From: Psychrobacter celer
GTDB taxonomy: Bacteria; Pseudomonadota; Gammaproteobacteria; Pseudomonadales; Moraxellaceae
Length of the DNA: 64,000 bases
Assembly: GCF_016107555.1 (NCBI RefSeq)
Contig: NZ_JABASU010000001.1
Location: 1 to 64,000, forward strand
Direction of reading: 5' to 3'
Positions within the stretch are counted from its first letter, which is position 1, and the number at the start of each line of letters is the position of its first letter. The notes beneath the pieces were generated by a model that was not told the DNA's origin, made no database searches, and saw only the letters and a program-made list of their open reading frames with translations. Made by a program: the position numbers and the translations under genes. This document shows, piece after piece, positions 1 to 9,674 of the stretch.

Positions 1-452
1 TCGTCGGTATCAAAGACACCCAAAAAACCACCTGTACAGGTGTTGAGATGTTCCGTAAACTGCTAGACGAAGGCCGTGCTGGTGAGAACTGTGGTGTGCT
101 ACTACGTGGTACCAAGCGTGAAGACGTACAACGTGGCCAAGTACTAGCCAAGCCAGGTTCAATCACCCCGCACACCAACTTCGACGCCGAAGTATACGTA
201 CTATCAAAAGAAGAAGGTGGTCGTCATACTCCGTTCCTAAACGGCTATCGTCCACAGTTCTACTTCCGTACCACTGACGTAACTGGCGCAATCCAATTAC
301 AAGACGGTACAGAAATGGTCATGCCTGGTGATAACGTTGAGATGAGCGTAGAGCTTATCCACCCAATCGCTATGGACAAAGGCCTACGTTTTGCTATCCG
401 TGAAGGTGGCCGTACTGTAGGTGCTGGTGTGGTAGCTAACGTAAAAGACTAA
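1..452 (+). CDS. tuf: Elongation factor Tu, C-terminal part (5' end outside window)
   Basis: This is the last 149 codons of elongation factor Tu, the GTPase that carries aminoacyl-tRNA to the ribosome. The reading frame is open from base 3 and ends at TAA 450-452. The visible part covers the end of domain 2 and domain 3: it contains [16 protein letters not shown], the GGRHTPF segment and the near-invariant end [12 protein letters not shown]. The G domain lies upstream of the window. An intrinsic terminator follows about 50 bases downstream, so this gene closes its transcription unit. Its position just before tRNA-Trp and secE matches the tufB locus of pseudomonads and Moraxellaceae. Identity is certain; which tuf copy it is cannot be decided here. 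Confidence 0.98.
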   Translation, partial: VGIKDTQKTTCTGVEMFRKLLDEGRAGENCGVLLRGTKREDVQRGQVLAKPGSITPHTNFDAEVYVLSKEEGGRHTPFLNGYRPQFYFRTTDVTGAIQLQDGTEMVMPGDNVEMSVELIHPIAMDKGLRFAIREGGRTVGAGVVANVKD

Positions 453-496
453 GCGATACTGATCTCAGCGCAAGTTGACACCGAGTATTGAGTAGT

Positions 497-529
497 GAAA
501 AGCCATCCTTTATAGGGTGGCTTTTTTTT
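497..529 (+). terminator. Intrinsic terminator after tuf
   Basis: An 8-bp stem (AGCCATCC pairing with GGGTGGCT, one G-U pair) with a six-base loop is followed by a run of eight T. It lies about 50 bases after the tuf stop codon. The 290 bases between it and the next promoter (530-820) are AT-rich and show no gene. Confidence 0.85.
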
Positions 530-820
530 GGGCGCTTATAGAGGGTTATGGGGTTTATTGGAAAGGGGCAGGGAAGGTGGTACTTCATAAAGTATGTTTT
601 TTAAAGCTATAACTATCAATAACTGCAGTAAGTGAAAATACCGTTCTTTTTGTTTTTAGTCTATTGTGTTTTTTATGAGAGCTTGCTATATTAACGCTGC
701 TTTTAATAAGTCAGTTGGGACATCGATTTTTACTTATTTATTTACTTAAGTAAGACTGATATAGCCGCAAAATGACTAAGAGCAAAGCTCGGTAAAAATG
801 ATAATTTTACCGCTAAGGGC

Positions 821-848
821 TTGCATTCTATGCTAAATATTGTATAAT
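821..848 (+). promoter_or_regulatory. Probable sigma-70 promoter of tRNA-Trp
   Basis: TTGCAT (821-826) and a perfect TATAAT (843-848) are separated by 16 bases and end 18 bases before the tRNA. This is a near-consensus housekeeping promoter. It probably also drives secE-nusG, because no terminator is seen between the tRNA and secE. That read-through is inferred. Confidence 0.75.
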
Positions 849-866
849 GCTGTCCTTTACACCCAT

Positions 867-942
867 AGGCGATTGGCTCAATTGGTAGAGCATCGGTCTC
901 CAAAACCGAGGGTTGTAGGTTCGAGTCCTACATCGCCTGCCA
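867..942 (+). tRNA. tRNA-Trp (anticodon CCA)
   Basis: A 76-base cloverleaf can be folded by eye. The acceptor stem AGGCGAT pairs with ATCGCCT (932-938). The anticodon stem TCGGT/ACCGA encloses the loop CTCCAAA with anticodon CCA at 900-902. The T arm is GTAGG-TTCGAGT-CCTAC, and the 3' GCCA is encoded. Anticodon CCA reads the tryptophan codon UGG. The position between tuf and secE is typical for trpT in related gammaproteobacteria. Confidence 0.97.
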
Positions 943-993
943 TCTTCTTATCACATCTTTGTTGTACCTCACCATCTCCGAAGCGAGTTCTTT

Positions 994-1482
994 ATGAGCA
1001 ATAATCAAGATAACCTCGAGAATAAGTTATCTGATGCCAAGGCGACGGCGAGCTCGATGCTGACTAAAGGTAAGCACGTCTCAGCAGGCAATAAGACCAC
1101 TGCGGTCGAGGTTGCTAAGACAGGCTCAATCAAAGATTTGATTTTGTGGCTTGTAGCCGCAGTAGTATTAATTGCAGCAACATTGGTCAATCAGTATTTA
1201 CCCGGTTATTGGCAGCCAGCCAACGATGTCTGGGTGCGTATTGGTATCATTGTTGCTTTGGTTGTGGTTGCTTTGGTGTGTTTGGCCTTAACCCATCAGG
1301 GTCGCGCTTTTAAAATTTTACTAAAAGACGCTGCGGTTGAGCTACGCCGAGTGACCTGGCCGAGTAAAGACGAAACCTTTCAATACACATGGCAAGTGCT
1401 TGTCGTGATTGCGATTGTTGGGTTCTTTATTTGGTTGTTGGATAACTTCTTTAATTGGTTCGTTGGTATCTTTATTGGCTAG
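994..1482 (+). CDS. secE: Preprotein translocase subunit SecE
   Basis: SecE is the small inner-membrane subunit of the SecYEG protein-export channel and clamps the two halves of SecY. The conserved amphipathic stretch ELRRVTWPSKDET lies at residues 116-128. Three hydrophobic segments are visible at about 49-68, 81-99 and 133-155, the three-helix form also seen in E. coli. The protein has 162 residues against about 127 in E. coli; the extra length is a polar, Ser/Lys/Ala-rich N-terminus of about 45 residues. nusG follows after 69 bases, the usual secE-nusG pair. Identification rests mainly on the WPSK motif region and synteny, and is firm. Confidence 0.95.
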   Translation: MSNNQDNLENKLSDAKATASSMLTKGKHVSAGNKTTAVEVAKTGSIKDLILWLVAAVVLIAATLVNQYLPGYWQPANDVWVRIGIIVALVVVALVCLALTHQGRAFKILLKDAAVELRRVTWPSKDETFQYTWQVLVVIAIVGFFIWLLDNFFNWFVGIFIG

Positions 1483-1551
1483 TCACACGTATTAGTGGGC
1501 AAGACCAAAATGGACGGATAACGACTTATTTATAATGATCAGGAGCGTGAT

Positions 1552-2082
1552 ATGCGTTGGTATATTGTCCAAGCATTTTCAGGATATGAAAAGCAAGTAC
1601 AGCGTTCATTAACTGATCGTATCAACCGCAGTGAGTTTGCTGATTCGTTCGGTGATGTGTTGGTGCCGACAGAAGAAGTCGTCGAAATGAAAGACGGCAA
1701 AAAGCGTAAGAGTGAGCGTAAATTCTTTCCAGGATATGTATTGATCCAGATGGAAATGAATGACAACACGTGGCACATCGTCAAAGACTGTCCACGTATT
1801 ATGGGCTTTATTGGCGGTACGCCAGAGATGCCAGCACCTATCACGCAGGCAGAAGCGGATCGTATTTTGAACCGTCTGAATCAGACTGAAGCTGACCCAC
1901 GTCCTAAGACGCTCTTTGAGCCAGGCGAAGAATTGTTGGTCATCGATGGTCCATTTACTGACTTTAAAGGGTTGGTAGAAAAAGTGGATTATGAAAAGTC
2001 TAAACTACATCTGACCGTAAACGTATTTAATAGGCCGACTCAGGTCGAGCTTGAGTTTAGTAAAGTTGAAAAATTAGACTAA
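1552..2082 (+). CDS. nusG: Transcription termination/antitermination factor NusG
   Basis: NusG binds RNA polymerase, suppresses pausing and couples it to Rho or to ribosomal protein S10. The 176-residue length is normal. The N-terminal NGN domain starts [20 protein letters not shown] and contains [13 protein letters not shown]. The KOW domain follows from about residue 122, including the [12 protein letters not shown] segment. A GGAG Shine-Dalgarno-like element precedes the ATG. It lies between secE and rplK as in most bacteria, with 88 bases to rplK and no terminator, so the genes are probably co-transcribed. Confidence 0.97.
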   Translation: MRWYIVQAFSGYEKQVQRSLTDRINRSEFADSFGDVLVPTEEVVEMKDGKKRKSERKFFPGYVLIQMEMNDNTWHIVKDCPRIMGFIGGTPEMPAPITQAEADRILNRLNQTEADPRPKTLFEPGEELLVIDGPFTDFKGLVEKVDYEKSKLHLTVNVFNRPTQVELEFSKVEKLD

Positions 2083-2170
2083 ACCTATAAAGTTCATTAA
2101 CCGGGGAGCTGTTTTTCGACAAGGTTTCTACCATGTTGATTTGGCGCTATCACCCATTTAGGAGAATATC

Positions 2171-2602
2171 ATGGCTAAGAAGATTGATGGTTACATCAAA
2201 CTGCAAGTGCCTGCAGGTAAAGCAAACCCTTCACCACCGATTGGTCCAGCTTTGGGTCAAAAAGGCGTGAACATCATGGCGTTCTGTAAAGAGTTTAACG
2301 CAGCGACCTCTAACCAAGAGCCAGGTCTGCCGATTCCTACAGAAATCACGGTATATAACGATAAGTCTTTTACCTTTATCATGAAGTCGCCACCAGCTGC
2401 GTTTTTACTACGTAAAGCTGCTGGTATCACGAAAGGTTCTGGTACGCCAAACACCGCAAAAGTCGGTAAAGTTGATCGTGCACAACTAGAAGAAATCGTG
2501 AAAACTAAAGACGCAGATTTGACTGCTGCTGATCTTGACGCTGCTGTTCGTACCATCGCTGGTACCGCTCGTTCAATGGGTATTACCGTGGAGGGTGTGT
2601 AA
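2171..2602 (+). CDS. rplK: 50S ribosomal protein L11
   Basis: L11 forms, with 23S rRNA, the GTPase-associated centre that responds to elongation factors and to RelA. The 143-residue length is standard. The proline-rich N-terminal segment [21 protein letters not shown] and the C-terminal rRNA-binding domain ending [11 protein letters not shown] are both clear. GGAG precedes the start (AGGAGAATATC-ATG). The stop codon TAA is followed directly by the ATG of rplA with no spacer, which suggests translational coupling. In enterobacteria L1 represses this pair by binding the mRNA; I did not try to find that site here. Confidence 0.98.
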   Translation: MAKKIDGYIKLQVPAGKANPSPPIGPALGQKGVNIMAFCKEFNAATSNQEPGLPIPTEITVYNDKSFTFIMKSPPAAFLLRKAAGITKGSGTPNTAKVGKVDRAQLEEIVKTKDADLTAADLDAAVRTIAGTARSMGITVEGV

Positions 2603-3304
2603 ATGAGTAAACTTACTAAGCGTCAAAAGCTAATCGCTGATCGCATTGAAAACGAAAAGCTATACACTCTTGAAGAAGCGGTTCAAATCCTAAACGATTT
2701 GCCACCTTTGAAGTTCAAAGAGTCTATCGACATCGCAGTAAACTTGGGCGTTGACCCACGTAAATCTGACCAAGTCGTTCGCGGTGCTACCAACCTGCCT
2801 GCGGGTACTGGTAAAACCAAACGCGTTGCCGTATTCGCTCAAGGCGCTGCTGCTGAAGCCGCCAAAGAAGCTGGTGCAGACGTTGTAGGGTTTGAAGACC
2901 TAGCAGAAGACATTAAAGCCGGTAACATGGACTTTGACGTTGTTATCGCAGCTCCAGATGCGATGCGTGTGGTGGGTCAACTAGGTACTATCCTAGGTCC
3001 ACGTGGCCTAATGCCTAACCCAAAAGTTGGTACAGTAACGCCAAACGTTGCGGAAGCTGTGGCCAATACCAAAGCTGGTCAAGCACAGTATCGTGTTGAC
3101 AAAGCGGGTATCATTCACACAACTATCGGTCAAGTTGGTTTCACGACTGAACAAGTTGCCCAAAACGTTCAAGCATTGATCTCAGATCTAAAGCGCGCTA
3201 AGCCTGCGACGTCTAAAGGTACATTCATTAAGAAAATCACCTTATCTAGCACCATGGGCCCAGGCATCACTATCGATCCTGTTCCTTATCGCGTGGCTAA
3301 ATAG
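2603..3304 (+). CDS. rplA: 50S ribosomal protein L1
   Basis: L1 binds the L1 stalk of 23S rRNA and helps release deacylated tRNA. In enterobacteria it is also the translational repressor of the rplK-rplA mRNA. The length of 233 residues is normal, and the L1 signature [16 protein letters not shown] is present near residues 131-146. Its ATG abuts the rplK stop codon. A 428-base gap with the probable L10 leader separates it from rplJ. No clear terminator follows, so rplJL may be partly read from upstream. Confidence 0.98.
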   Translation: MSKLTKRQKLIADRIENEKLYTLEEAVQILNDLPPLKFKESIDIAVNLGVDPRKSDQVVRGATNLPAGTGKTKRVAVFAQGAAAEAAKEAGADVVGFEDLAEDIKAGNMDFDVVIAAPDAMRVVGQLGTILGPRGLMPNPKVGTVTPNVAEAVANTKAGQAQYRVDKAGIIHTTIGQVGFTTEQVAQNVQALISDLKRAKPATSKGTFIKKITLSSTMGPGITIDPVPYRVAK

Positions 3305-3394
3305 TTTTTTGTATAAAAATTACTCGATATTCAACGATTTTGAATAAAGAGTCCATATTGTTTTAAAGAATTAGGTCAGCGTAGCAAACGCTAT

Positions 3395-3535
3395 GCTGTC
3401 TAAGACCGTAGGTAGAGAGCGGTTTTACGTCATTATTAAGTGGTCTTTTGATAGCTAGTGATGACGGTAAGCTGCTTTTGTTAATCGACGACAGATGAAA
3501 ATCTTAGTTGTCCTACGCAGACGGTGACCCACCCA
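3395..3535 (+). promoter_or_regulatory. Probable L10 (rplJ) mRNA leader
   Basis: The 428 bases between rplA and rplJ hold no gene. Within them, GACCGTAGG (3404-3412) can pair with CCTACG (3512-3517), and the second arm is followed by CAGACGGTGACCC. From memory, a GTAGACGGTGAC-type segment is also found in the E. coli rplJ leader, where L10 with L12 binds a kinked stem to repress rplJL translation. The assignment is therefore by similarity of motif and position. The exact boundaries of the RNA element are uncertain. Confidence 0.6.
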
Positions 3536-3732
3536 GTTGTTGATAAGAGCCGATAAACCGGTATTTATACCAATCTATCACTCGATGTCAGTCTGATAAC
3601 GGTGCCGTAATCAGTCGTTATGAATAAACTCTATTTTTAGAAGTTATGAATAACGTGTCGTATCAAGTCAATCTTAGCTGATCGTTTTTAACTAAAAGAT
3701 GAGCGGATTGATAAGATTAAAGGAGTCAACTT

Positions 3733-4260
3733 ATGGCATTAACGCTAGAACAAAAACAACAAGTTGTGGCTGAAGTGTCTGAAGTTGCTGCTAATGCTTA
3801 CTCAGCAATAGCTGCCGAATATCACGGTCTTGGTGTTGCACAGCTTACTAAGCTGCGCGAACAAGCTCGTGAAAAAGGCGTCGTTTTAAAAGTGGTGAAA
3901 AACACCCTAGCAAAACGCGCATTTGAAGGCACTAATTTTGAGAGCATGTCAGACCGTATGACTGGTCCACTACTTTTGGCTTTCTCTATGGAAGATTTGG
4001 GTTCTGCTGCCAGAGTCGTTTTCGACTTTAGCAAAGAAAACAAAGCATTAGAGACCAAAATAGTGTCAGTCGGTGGTGAAGTTTATGGTCCAGAAGAGCT
4101 AGAGCGCGTATCGAAGCTACCAACTCGCGACGAAGCAATCTCTATCTTGATGGCAACTATGAACGCACCAGTGACCAAGCTTGTCCAGACTATGAACGCT
4201 GTTCCTGGCAAGTTCGTTCGCACTGTAGCGGCAATCAAAGACGCAAAAGAAGCTGCTTAA
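3733..4260 (+). CDS. rplJ: 50S ribosomal protein L10
   Basis: L10 anchors L7/L12 dimers to the ribosome and forms the base of the stalk. The product has 175 residues, close to the usual 165-175. It begins MALTLEQKQQVVAEVSE and carries the conserved KVVKNTLAKRAFEGT segment. The C-terminal helix that carries L12 dimers ends at KDAKEAA. AAAGGAG lies just before the ATG. The long leader upstream suggests autoregulation; rplL follows after 126 bases. Confidence 0.97.
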   Translation: MALTLEQKQQVVAEVSEVAANAYSAIAAEYHGLGVAQLTKLREQAREKGVVLKVVKNTLAKRAFEGTNFESMSDRMTGPLLLAFSMEDLGSAARVVFDFSKENKALETKIVSVGGEVYGPEELERVSKLPTRDEAISILMATMNAPVTKLVQTMNAVPGKFVRTVAAIKDAKEAA

Positions 4261-4386
4261 TTGCTTGTTTTAACGTAACTTTGACATCGCTGGTTGTACT
4301 GTATTGCCAACACTATTTGCATATTTGGCAAACGACCAAAGCGATATTAAGATCAATTAATTTTTATCAGATAACGGAGAGTTCTC

Positions 4387-4761
4387 ATGGCACTATCTAA
4401 AGAAGATGTGTTAAACGCAATCGCTGAAATGTCAGTAATGGACATCGTTGAGCTAATCAGCGATATGGAAGAAAAATTCGGCGTAACTGCTGCTGTTGCT
4501 GCTGCTGCACCTGCTGCTGCCGCTGGTGGCGCTGCTGCTGCTGAAGAAAAAGACGAGTTTGACGTTGTTCTTGCTAGCTTCGGCGACAAGAAAGTTGGCG
4601 TTATCAAAGCCGTACGTGAAGCAACTGGTCTTGGCCTAAAAGAAGCAAAAGATTTGGTTGAAAGTGCTCCAGCACCAATCAAAGAAGGCGCGTCTAAAGA
4701 CGAAGCTGAAGAGTTGAAAAAGAAACTTGAAGAAGCTGGTGCAACTGTTGAACTAAAATAA
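4387..4761 (+). CDS. rplL: 50S ribosomal protein L7/L12
   Basis: L7/L12 is the multicopy acidic stalk protein that recruits translation GTPases. It has 124 residues. The N-terminal dimerisation helices (1-32) are followed by an alanine-rich flexible hinge at about 36-53. The globular C-terminal domain contains [20 protein letters not shown], the factor-binding helix region. A strong hairpin with a T tract follows 15 bases downstream, which would lower transcription into rpoBC. Confidence 0.98.
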   Translation: MALSKEDVLNAIAEMSVMDIVELISDMEEKFGVTAAVAAAAPAAAAGGAAAAEEKDEFDVVLASFGDKKVGVIKAVREATGLGLKEAKDLVESAPAPIKEGASKDEAEELKKKLEEAGATVELK

Positions 4762-4775
4762 GTTTAACGCTGTAC

Positions 4776-4817
4776 GAAAAAAAAGCTGGTAATGCCTTGC
4801 ATTGCCAGCTTTTTTTT
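4776..4817 (+). terminator. Strong hairpin with T tract between rplL and rpoB
   Basis: AGCTGGTAATG (4784-4794) pairs with CATTGCCAGCT (4800-4810) around a five-base loop, flanked by eight A on the left and a T run on the right. It has every feature of an intrinsic terminator. In E. coli a partial attenuator lies at this place and lets a fraction of polymerases continue into rpoBC. Whether this one is partial is inferred, not visible. Confidence 0.85.
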
Positions 4818-5170
4818 ACTATAATTCGTAGCTTGACCTTTTGTGTCTGCCAACATACGTATGCAACATCACGGTGGATACCCATCAAAAGGACAGACGA
4901 TATACATGCAAGCACACATGCCAGTTTTTAAAATCAGTGATATGAGCTAAACGTCTTGAGATGTTTGGCGTTTTTCTGTGTCTGCATGCTTTTCCATTAA
5001 CGCTATAGTTTACACTGATTCTAAAAGTTATAGTTATCCCCAATATTATTAGTTCTAATAAGCTGTTTATCTTAGGTTATTTATTTTGCATGGTTGTACT
5101 GTCAGTATGTAGGCTCGTAGACGGTAGATATCAGCGACGATATTGGTTTTGATGAGTGACAGCTGATGGG

Positions 5171-5219
5171 GTTTTGGCTGGATGGTCTAGGTAAAAGACC
5201 TAGATGCTGATGACAAAAC
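5171..5219 (+). promoter_or_regulatory. Long mRNA hairpin upstream of rpoB (possible processing site)
   Basis: The 628-base gap between rplL and rpoB holds, besides the terminator, a long imperfect hairpin. The outer arms GTTTTG (5171-5176) and CAAAAC (5214-5219) pair perfectly. The inner arms TCTAGGT (5186-5192) and ACCTAGA (5198-5204) enclose an AAAAG loop. There is no T tract. In E. coli an RNase III processing site lies in this same gap, so a similar role is plausible but inferred. I found no convincing promoter in the gap. Confidence 0.5.
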
Positions 5220-5389
5220 TTGATAAGGGCGCTAAGCCCGCACTGGTAGTAAAGTAGTCATTAACAAAAGATATAAACTGAACACGAACACCTGTTTTAT
5301 ATTAACGTTTACGTTGCTATGTTTGCATAGTATTTATGCACGCATGCCACGCTTTTAATTTGTTTCCACGTTTACTGTAAGGACTCTCG

Positions 5390-8300
5390 ATGGCATATTC
5401 TTATACTGAAAAAAAGCGTATTCGCAAAAGTTTTGCTGAATTGCCCACTGTAATGGACATTCCCTATTTACTGTCTATTCAAGTAGATTCTTATGAGCAA
5501 TTTTTGCAAGAGCACAAAAAGCCGAAAGCTCGTGAGAATACTGGTCTGCAAGCTGCCTTTTCATCTATTTTTCCGATTGAGAGTCATTCTGGTAATGCAG
5601 AGCTACAATTCGTTGAATATTACTTAGGCGAGCCTGAGTTTGATGAGCGTGAGTGTATCTTACGTGGCTCAACGTTTGCAGCACCGATACGTGTCAAGAT
5701 CCGTTTGATTATCAAGGACAAAGACAGCAAAGACAAAGACAGTAAAGCGGCGATCAAAGACATCCGTGAGCAAAGCGTCTATATGGGCGAGATGCCACTG
5801 ATGACTGATAACGGTACCTTTATTATCAACGGTACTGAGCGTGTCATCGTATCACAGTTGCACCGCTCGCCTGGTGTGTTCTTTGATCATGATAAAGGTA
5901 AGTCGCACTCAAGTGGTAAGGTGCTTTACAACGCTCGTATCATCCCTTATCGCGGCTCATGGCTCGACTTTGAGTTTGATGCCAAAGACTTAGTTTTTGC
6001 TCGTATTGACCGTCGTCGTAAGTTACTTGCGTCTATTATCTTACGTGCGCTTGGTTTGACGACCTCTGAAATCTTAGATTTGTTCTTTGATAAAGTAAAA
6101 GTCTATAAGGGTGAAGAGCAGTTTGAGATTGATCTGGTCGCTGATCGTCTGCGCGGCGAGATGGCGCAGTTCGATATCGTGTCACCTGATGGTGATGTCA
6201 TCGTCGAGCAGGGCAAACGTATCAATGCTCGCCGTATCCGTCAGTTAGAGCAAGCGGGTATGACGAAAATTGCTGTGCCTGATGAATATCTATACGAGCG
6301 CATCTTGGCTGAAGATATCGTAGTCAATGGTGACGTGATTGCTCATGCCAATACGCTCATCGATCATGAATTGTTGGTCAAGCTCAGTGCGTTCGAAGCC
6401 AGTGATGCACTCAAAGAGTTTAGCATTTTGTTCACCAACGATATCGATCAAGGCAGTTATATCGCCGATACGCTACGTGCTGATACCACTTCTAGCCGTG
6501 AAGAAGCATTGATTGAGATCTACAAAGTCATGCGCCCAGGTGAGCCACCAACGGTTGAGACCGCTGAAAAGCTGTTTGAGAGCATGTTCTTTAACGCCGA
6601 TCGTTATGACTTGTCAAACGTCGGTCGTATGAAGTTTAACCGTCGCCTAGGTCTTGAGTTTGAGGACACTGACGACGCTGATATCCAGCGTGCGCGTAGT
6701 GTGTTGACCAATGATGACATCATCAATGTGTTAAAAGAGCTGATTGAGATTCGTAACGGTCGCGGTGAAGTCGATGATATCGACCACTTAGGTAACCGCC
6801 GTATTCGTTCAGTGGGCGAGATGGCAGAGAACCAGTTCCGCGTGGGCCTTGTGCGCGTAGAGCGTGCGGTCAAAGAGCGTTTAAGCTCAGCAGAATCAGA
6901 CAACTTGTCACCACAAGATTTGATCAACTCAAAACCAGTAGCAGCTGCTGTCAAAGAGTTCTTTGGCTCAAGTCAGTTGTCACAGTTTATGGACCAAAAC
7001 AACCCATTGTCTGAAGTCACGCATAAGCGCCGTGTATCCGCGCTTGGCCCAGGTGGTCTGACCCGTGAGCGTGCAGGCTTTGAGGTACGTGACGTTCATG
7101 ACACCCATTATGGCCGTGTCTGTCCGATTGAGACGCCTGAAGGTCCAAATATTGGTCTGATTAACTCACTAGCGACCTTTGCCAAAACTAACAGCTTTGG
7201 TTTCTTAGAAACGCCTTATCGCCGTGTGGTTGATGGCAAAGTAACTGACCAAATCGAATACCTATCAGCCATCGAAGAAGTTGGTACGGTCATTGCTCAA
7301 GCAGATTCGCCAGTGAGTGAAAATGGTGAGCTAAGCGATGAGATGGTCAGCGTGCGTAGCTATGGTGAATTTGTCCGTATGCCACCAGAAAAAGTGACGC
7401 ATATGGATGTGTCACCAAGTCAGGTAGTATCGGTCGCCGCAGGTTTGATTCCATTCCTAGAGCATGATGATGCTAACCGTGCATTGATGGGTTCAAACAT
7501 GCAGCGTCAGGCGGTTCCGACGCTACGTGCGGATAAGCCGTTAGTGGGTACGGGTATGGAGCGTCACGTCGCGCGTGACTCTGGCGTATGTGTGATCGCC
7601 AAGCGTGGCGGTGTGATCGAAGACGTCGATGCCTCGCGTATCGTCGTGCGTGTCAACGAAGAGGAGATGGTCGCAGGCGAAGCGGGTATCGATATCTATA
7701 ACTTGATCAAATACACGCGCTCAAACCAAAATACTTGTATCAACCAGCGCATCATTGTCAACCAAGGCGACGAAATCGCGTCAGGGGATATTCTAGCTGA
7801 TGGCCCATCAACCGATTTGGGTGAATTGGCGCTTGGTCAAAACATTCGTATCGCCTTTATGCCGTGGAATGGTTATAACTTCGAAGACTCGATTTTGCTT
7901 TCTGAAAAAGTCGTCAAAGAAGATCGCTTTACCACCATTCATATTCAAGAGTTAACTTGTGTGGCGCGTGATACCAAGCTTGGAACAGAGGAAATCACTG
8001 CTGATATTCCAAACGTGGGTGAAGCGGCGCTCTCAAACCTTGATGAGGCAGGTATCGTTTATATCGGTGCTGAAGTAGACGCAGGCGACATCTTGGTTGG
8101 TAAAGTCACACCAAAAGGTGAGACGCAGCTCACGCCAGAAGAGAAATTGCTACGGGCTATCTTTGGTGAAAAAGCTGCTGATGTAAAAGACACCTCATTG
8201 CGAGTGCCAACATCAAGCAAAGGTACGGTCATCGACGTGCAGGTCTTTACCCGTGATGGCGTCGAAAAAGACGCGCGTGCCAAAGCAATCGAGAAGTCGC

Positions 8301-9508
8301 AGCTCGATAGCTATCGTAAAGATTTAAAAGAAGAGCTACGTATCTTTGAAGAAGCGGCTCGCGGCCGTATCGGCACCTTGCTTGATGGTCAAAAAGTCAG
8401 TGGCGGCGCTGGTCTAAAAGCCGGCACAGTCATGGCGTTGGCTGACATGAAAGAGATGAGTCTTGAGACGCTGCTTGATATCCAGCCAGTCGAAGAAGAG
8501 ATCTCTGAGCGTCTCACGCAGATCGCTGATTACTTGGTCGATAAGCAAAAAGACATCGATGTGAAATTTGCAGAGAAAAAACGCAAATTAACGGCTGGTG
8601 ATGACTTGCAGCATGGCGTCCAAAAAATCGTTAAGGTCTATCTGGCAGTGAAACGTCGTATCCAGCCAGGGGATAAAATGGCCGGTCGTCATGGTAACAA
8701 AGGTGTGGTATCACGCATCATGCCAGTCGAAGACATGCCGTATGATGAGCATGGCAATACCGTTGACATCGTATTGAACCCGCTAGGTGTACCATCGCGT
8801 ATGAATATCGGTCAGGTGCTTGAGACGCATTTGGGTATGGCGGCTAAGGGCTTGGGTGAAAAGATTGACGGTATGCTAAAAGCGCAAGCGGCAATCAAAG
8901 AGTTACGTGAGTTTTTAGATAAGATTTACAACCAAGTCGGTGGTGAGTCAGTCGATCTAGACAGCTTGTCTGATGATGATATCTTGGCATTAGCAGACAA
9001 TCTACGTGATGGCGTGCCGATGGGTACAGCAGTATTTGATGGTGCTCACGAGTATCAAGTCAAAGACTTGCTAGAGCTTGCTGGTATGGATCGTGATGGT
9101 CAGCAAACCTTGTATGATGGCCGTACTGGTCAGAAGTTTGACCGTAAAGTGACCGTGGGTTACATGTATATGCTCAAGCTTAACCACTTGGTCGATGACA
9201 AGATGCACGCGCGTTCAACGGGTTCTTACTCACTGGTCACCCAGCAGCCACTAGGCGGTAAAGCACAGTTCGGTGGTCAGAGATTCGGTGAGATGGAAGT
9301 ATGGGCACTAGAAGCATACGGCGCAACCTACACGTTGCAAGAGATGCTGACGGTGAAATCAGATGACGTCGAAGGCCGTACCCGTATGTACAAAAACATC
9401 GTCGATGGTGAGCAGTACATGGATCCAGGTATGCCTGAGTCATTCAACGTACTGACCAAAGAAATCAAATCACTGGGTATCAATATTGAGTTAAAACAAA
9501 GCAACTAA
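5390..9508 (+). CDS. rpoB: DNA-directed RNA polymerase subunit beta
   Basis: This is the beta subunit of RNA polymerase, which with beta-prime forms the active-site cleft. It has 1372 residues against 1342 in E. coli. The rifampicin-binding region (about residues 526-552) carries the sensitive-type residues: D535, H545 and S550 correspond to E. coli D516, H526 and S531. Other conserved blocks are [20 protein letters not shown] and the [10 protein letters not shown] segment. Residues 110-119 contain a tandem [10 protein letters not shown] encoded by a 15-base direct repeat in the lineage-variable segment before [10 protein letters not shown]. The start has AAGGA 11 bases upstream. rpoC follows after 166 bases. 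Confidence 0.99.
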   Translation: MAYSYTEKKRIRKSFAELPTVMDIPYLLSIQVDSYEQFLQEHKKPKARENTGLQAAFSSIFPIESHSGNAELQFVEYYLGEPEFDERECILRGSTFAAPIRVKIRLIIKDKDSKDKDSKAAIKDIREQSVYMGEMPLMTDNGTFIINGTERVIVSQLHRSPGVFFDHDKGKSHSSGKVLYNARIIPYRGSWLDFEFDAKDLVFARIDRRRKLLASIILRALGLTTSEILDLFFDKVKVYKGEEQFEIDLVADRLRGEMAQFDIVSPDGDVIVEQGKRINARRIRQLEQAGMTKIAVPDEYLYERILAEDIVVNGDVIAHANTLIDHELLVKLSAFEASDALKEFSILFTNDIDQGSYIADTLRADTTSSREEALIEIYKVMRPGEPPTVETAEKLFESMFFNADRYDLSNVGRMKFNRRLGLEFEDTDDADIQRARSVLTNDDIINVLKELIEIRNGRGEVDDIDHLGNRRIRSVGEMAENQFRVGLVRVERAVKERLSSAESDNLSPQDLINSKPVAAAVKEFFGSSQLSQFMDQNNPLSEVTHKRRVSALGPGGLTRERAGFEVRDVHDTHYGRVCPIETPEGPNIGLINSLATFAKTNSFGFLETPYRRVVDGKVTDQIEYLSAIEEVGTVIAQADSPVSENGELSDEMVSVRSYGEFVRMPPEKVTHMDVSPSQVVSVAAGLIPFLEHDDANRALMGSNMQRQAVPTLRADKPLVGTGMERHVARDSGVCVIAKRGGVIEDVDASRIVVRVNEEEMVAGEAGIDIYNLIKYTRSNQNTCINQRIIVNQGDEIASGDILADGPSTDLGELALGQNIRIAFMPWNGYNFEDSILLSEKVVKEDRFTTIHIQELTCVARDTKLGTEEITADIPNVGEAALSNLDEAGIVYIGAEVDAGDILVGKVTPKGETQLTPEEKLLRAIFGEKAADVKDTSLRVPTSSKGTVIDVQVFTRDGVEKDARAKAIEKSQLDSYRKDLKEELRIFEEAARGRIGTLLDGQKVSGGAGLKAGTVMALADMKEMSLETLLDIQPVEEEISERLTQIADYLVDKQKDIDVKFAEKKRKLTAGDDLQHGVQKIVKVYLAVKRRIQPGDKMAGRHGNKGVVSRIMPVEDMPYDEHGNTVDIVLNPLGVPSRMNIGQVLETHLGMAAKGLGEKIDGMLKAQAAIKELREFLDKIYNQVGGESVDLDSLSDDDILALADNLRDGVPMGTAVFDGAHEYQVKDLLELAGMDRDGQQTLYDGRTGQKFDRKVTVGYMYMLKLNHLVDDKMHARSTGSYSLVTQQPLGGKAQFGGQRFGEMEVWALEAYGATYTLQEMLTVKSDDVEGRTRMYKNIVDGEQYMDPGMPESFNVLTKEIKSLGINIELKQSN
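5717..5746 (+). repeat. 15-bp in-frame tandem duplication in rpoB
   Basis: GACAAAGACAGCAAA (5717-5731) is followed directly by GACAAAGACAGTAAA (5732-5746), one base different. It encodes DKDSK twice at residues 110-119 in a charged, surface-type stretch of the beta subunit. Confidence 0.9.
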
Positions 9509-9674
9509 ACCCAAAGCAGAAAGATTGCTGTTTAACTTAGTTGTCAACCAAAAGTAGTACGCTTATGGCGACTGCTTTTGGTAATTTGTCTCAACCCGAT
9601 TCATTGCCTTCATTCATCTAACTTGGCGTCGACAATATGCTGCTAGATGATTATAAAGATAACGGAGAAGCAAC

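Noticed and set aside
6967..7060. Possible rifampicin-resistance change in rpoB
   Set aside because: The key residues D535, H545 and S550 are the sensitive type.
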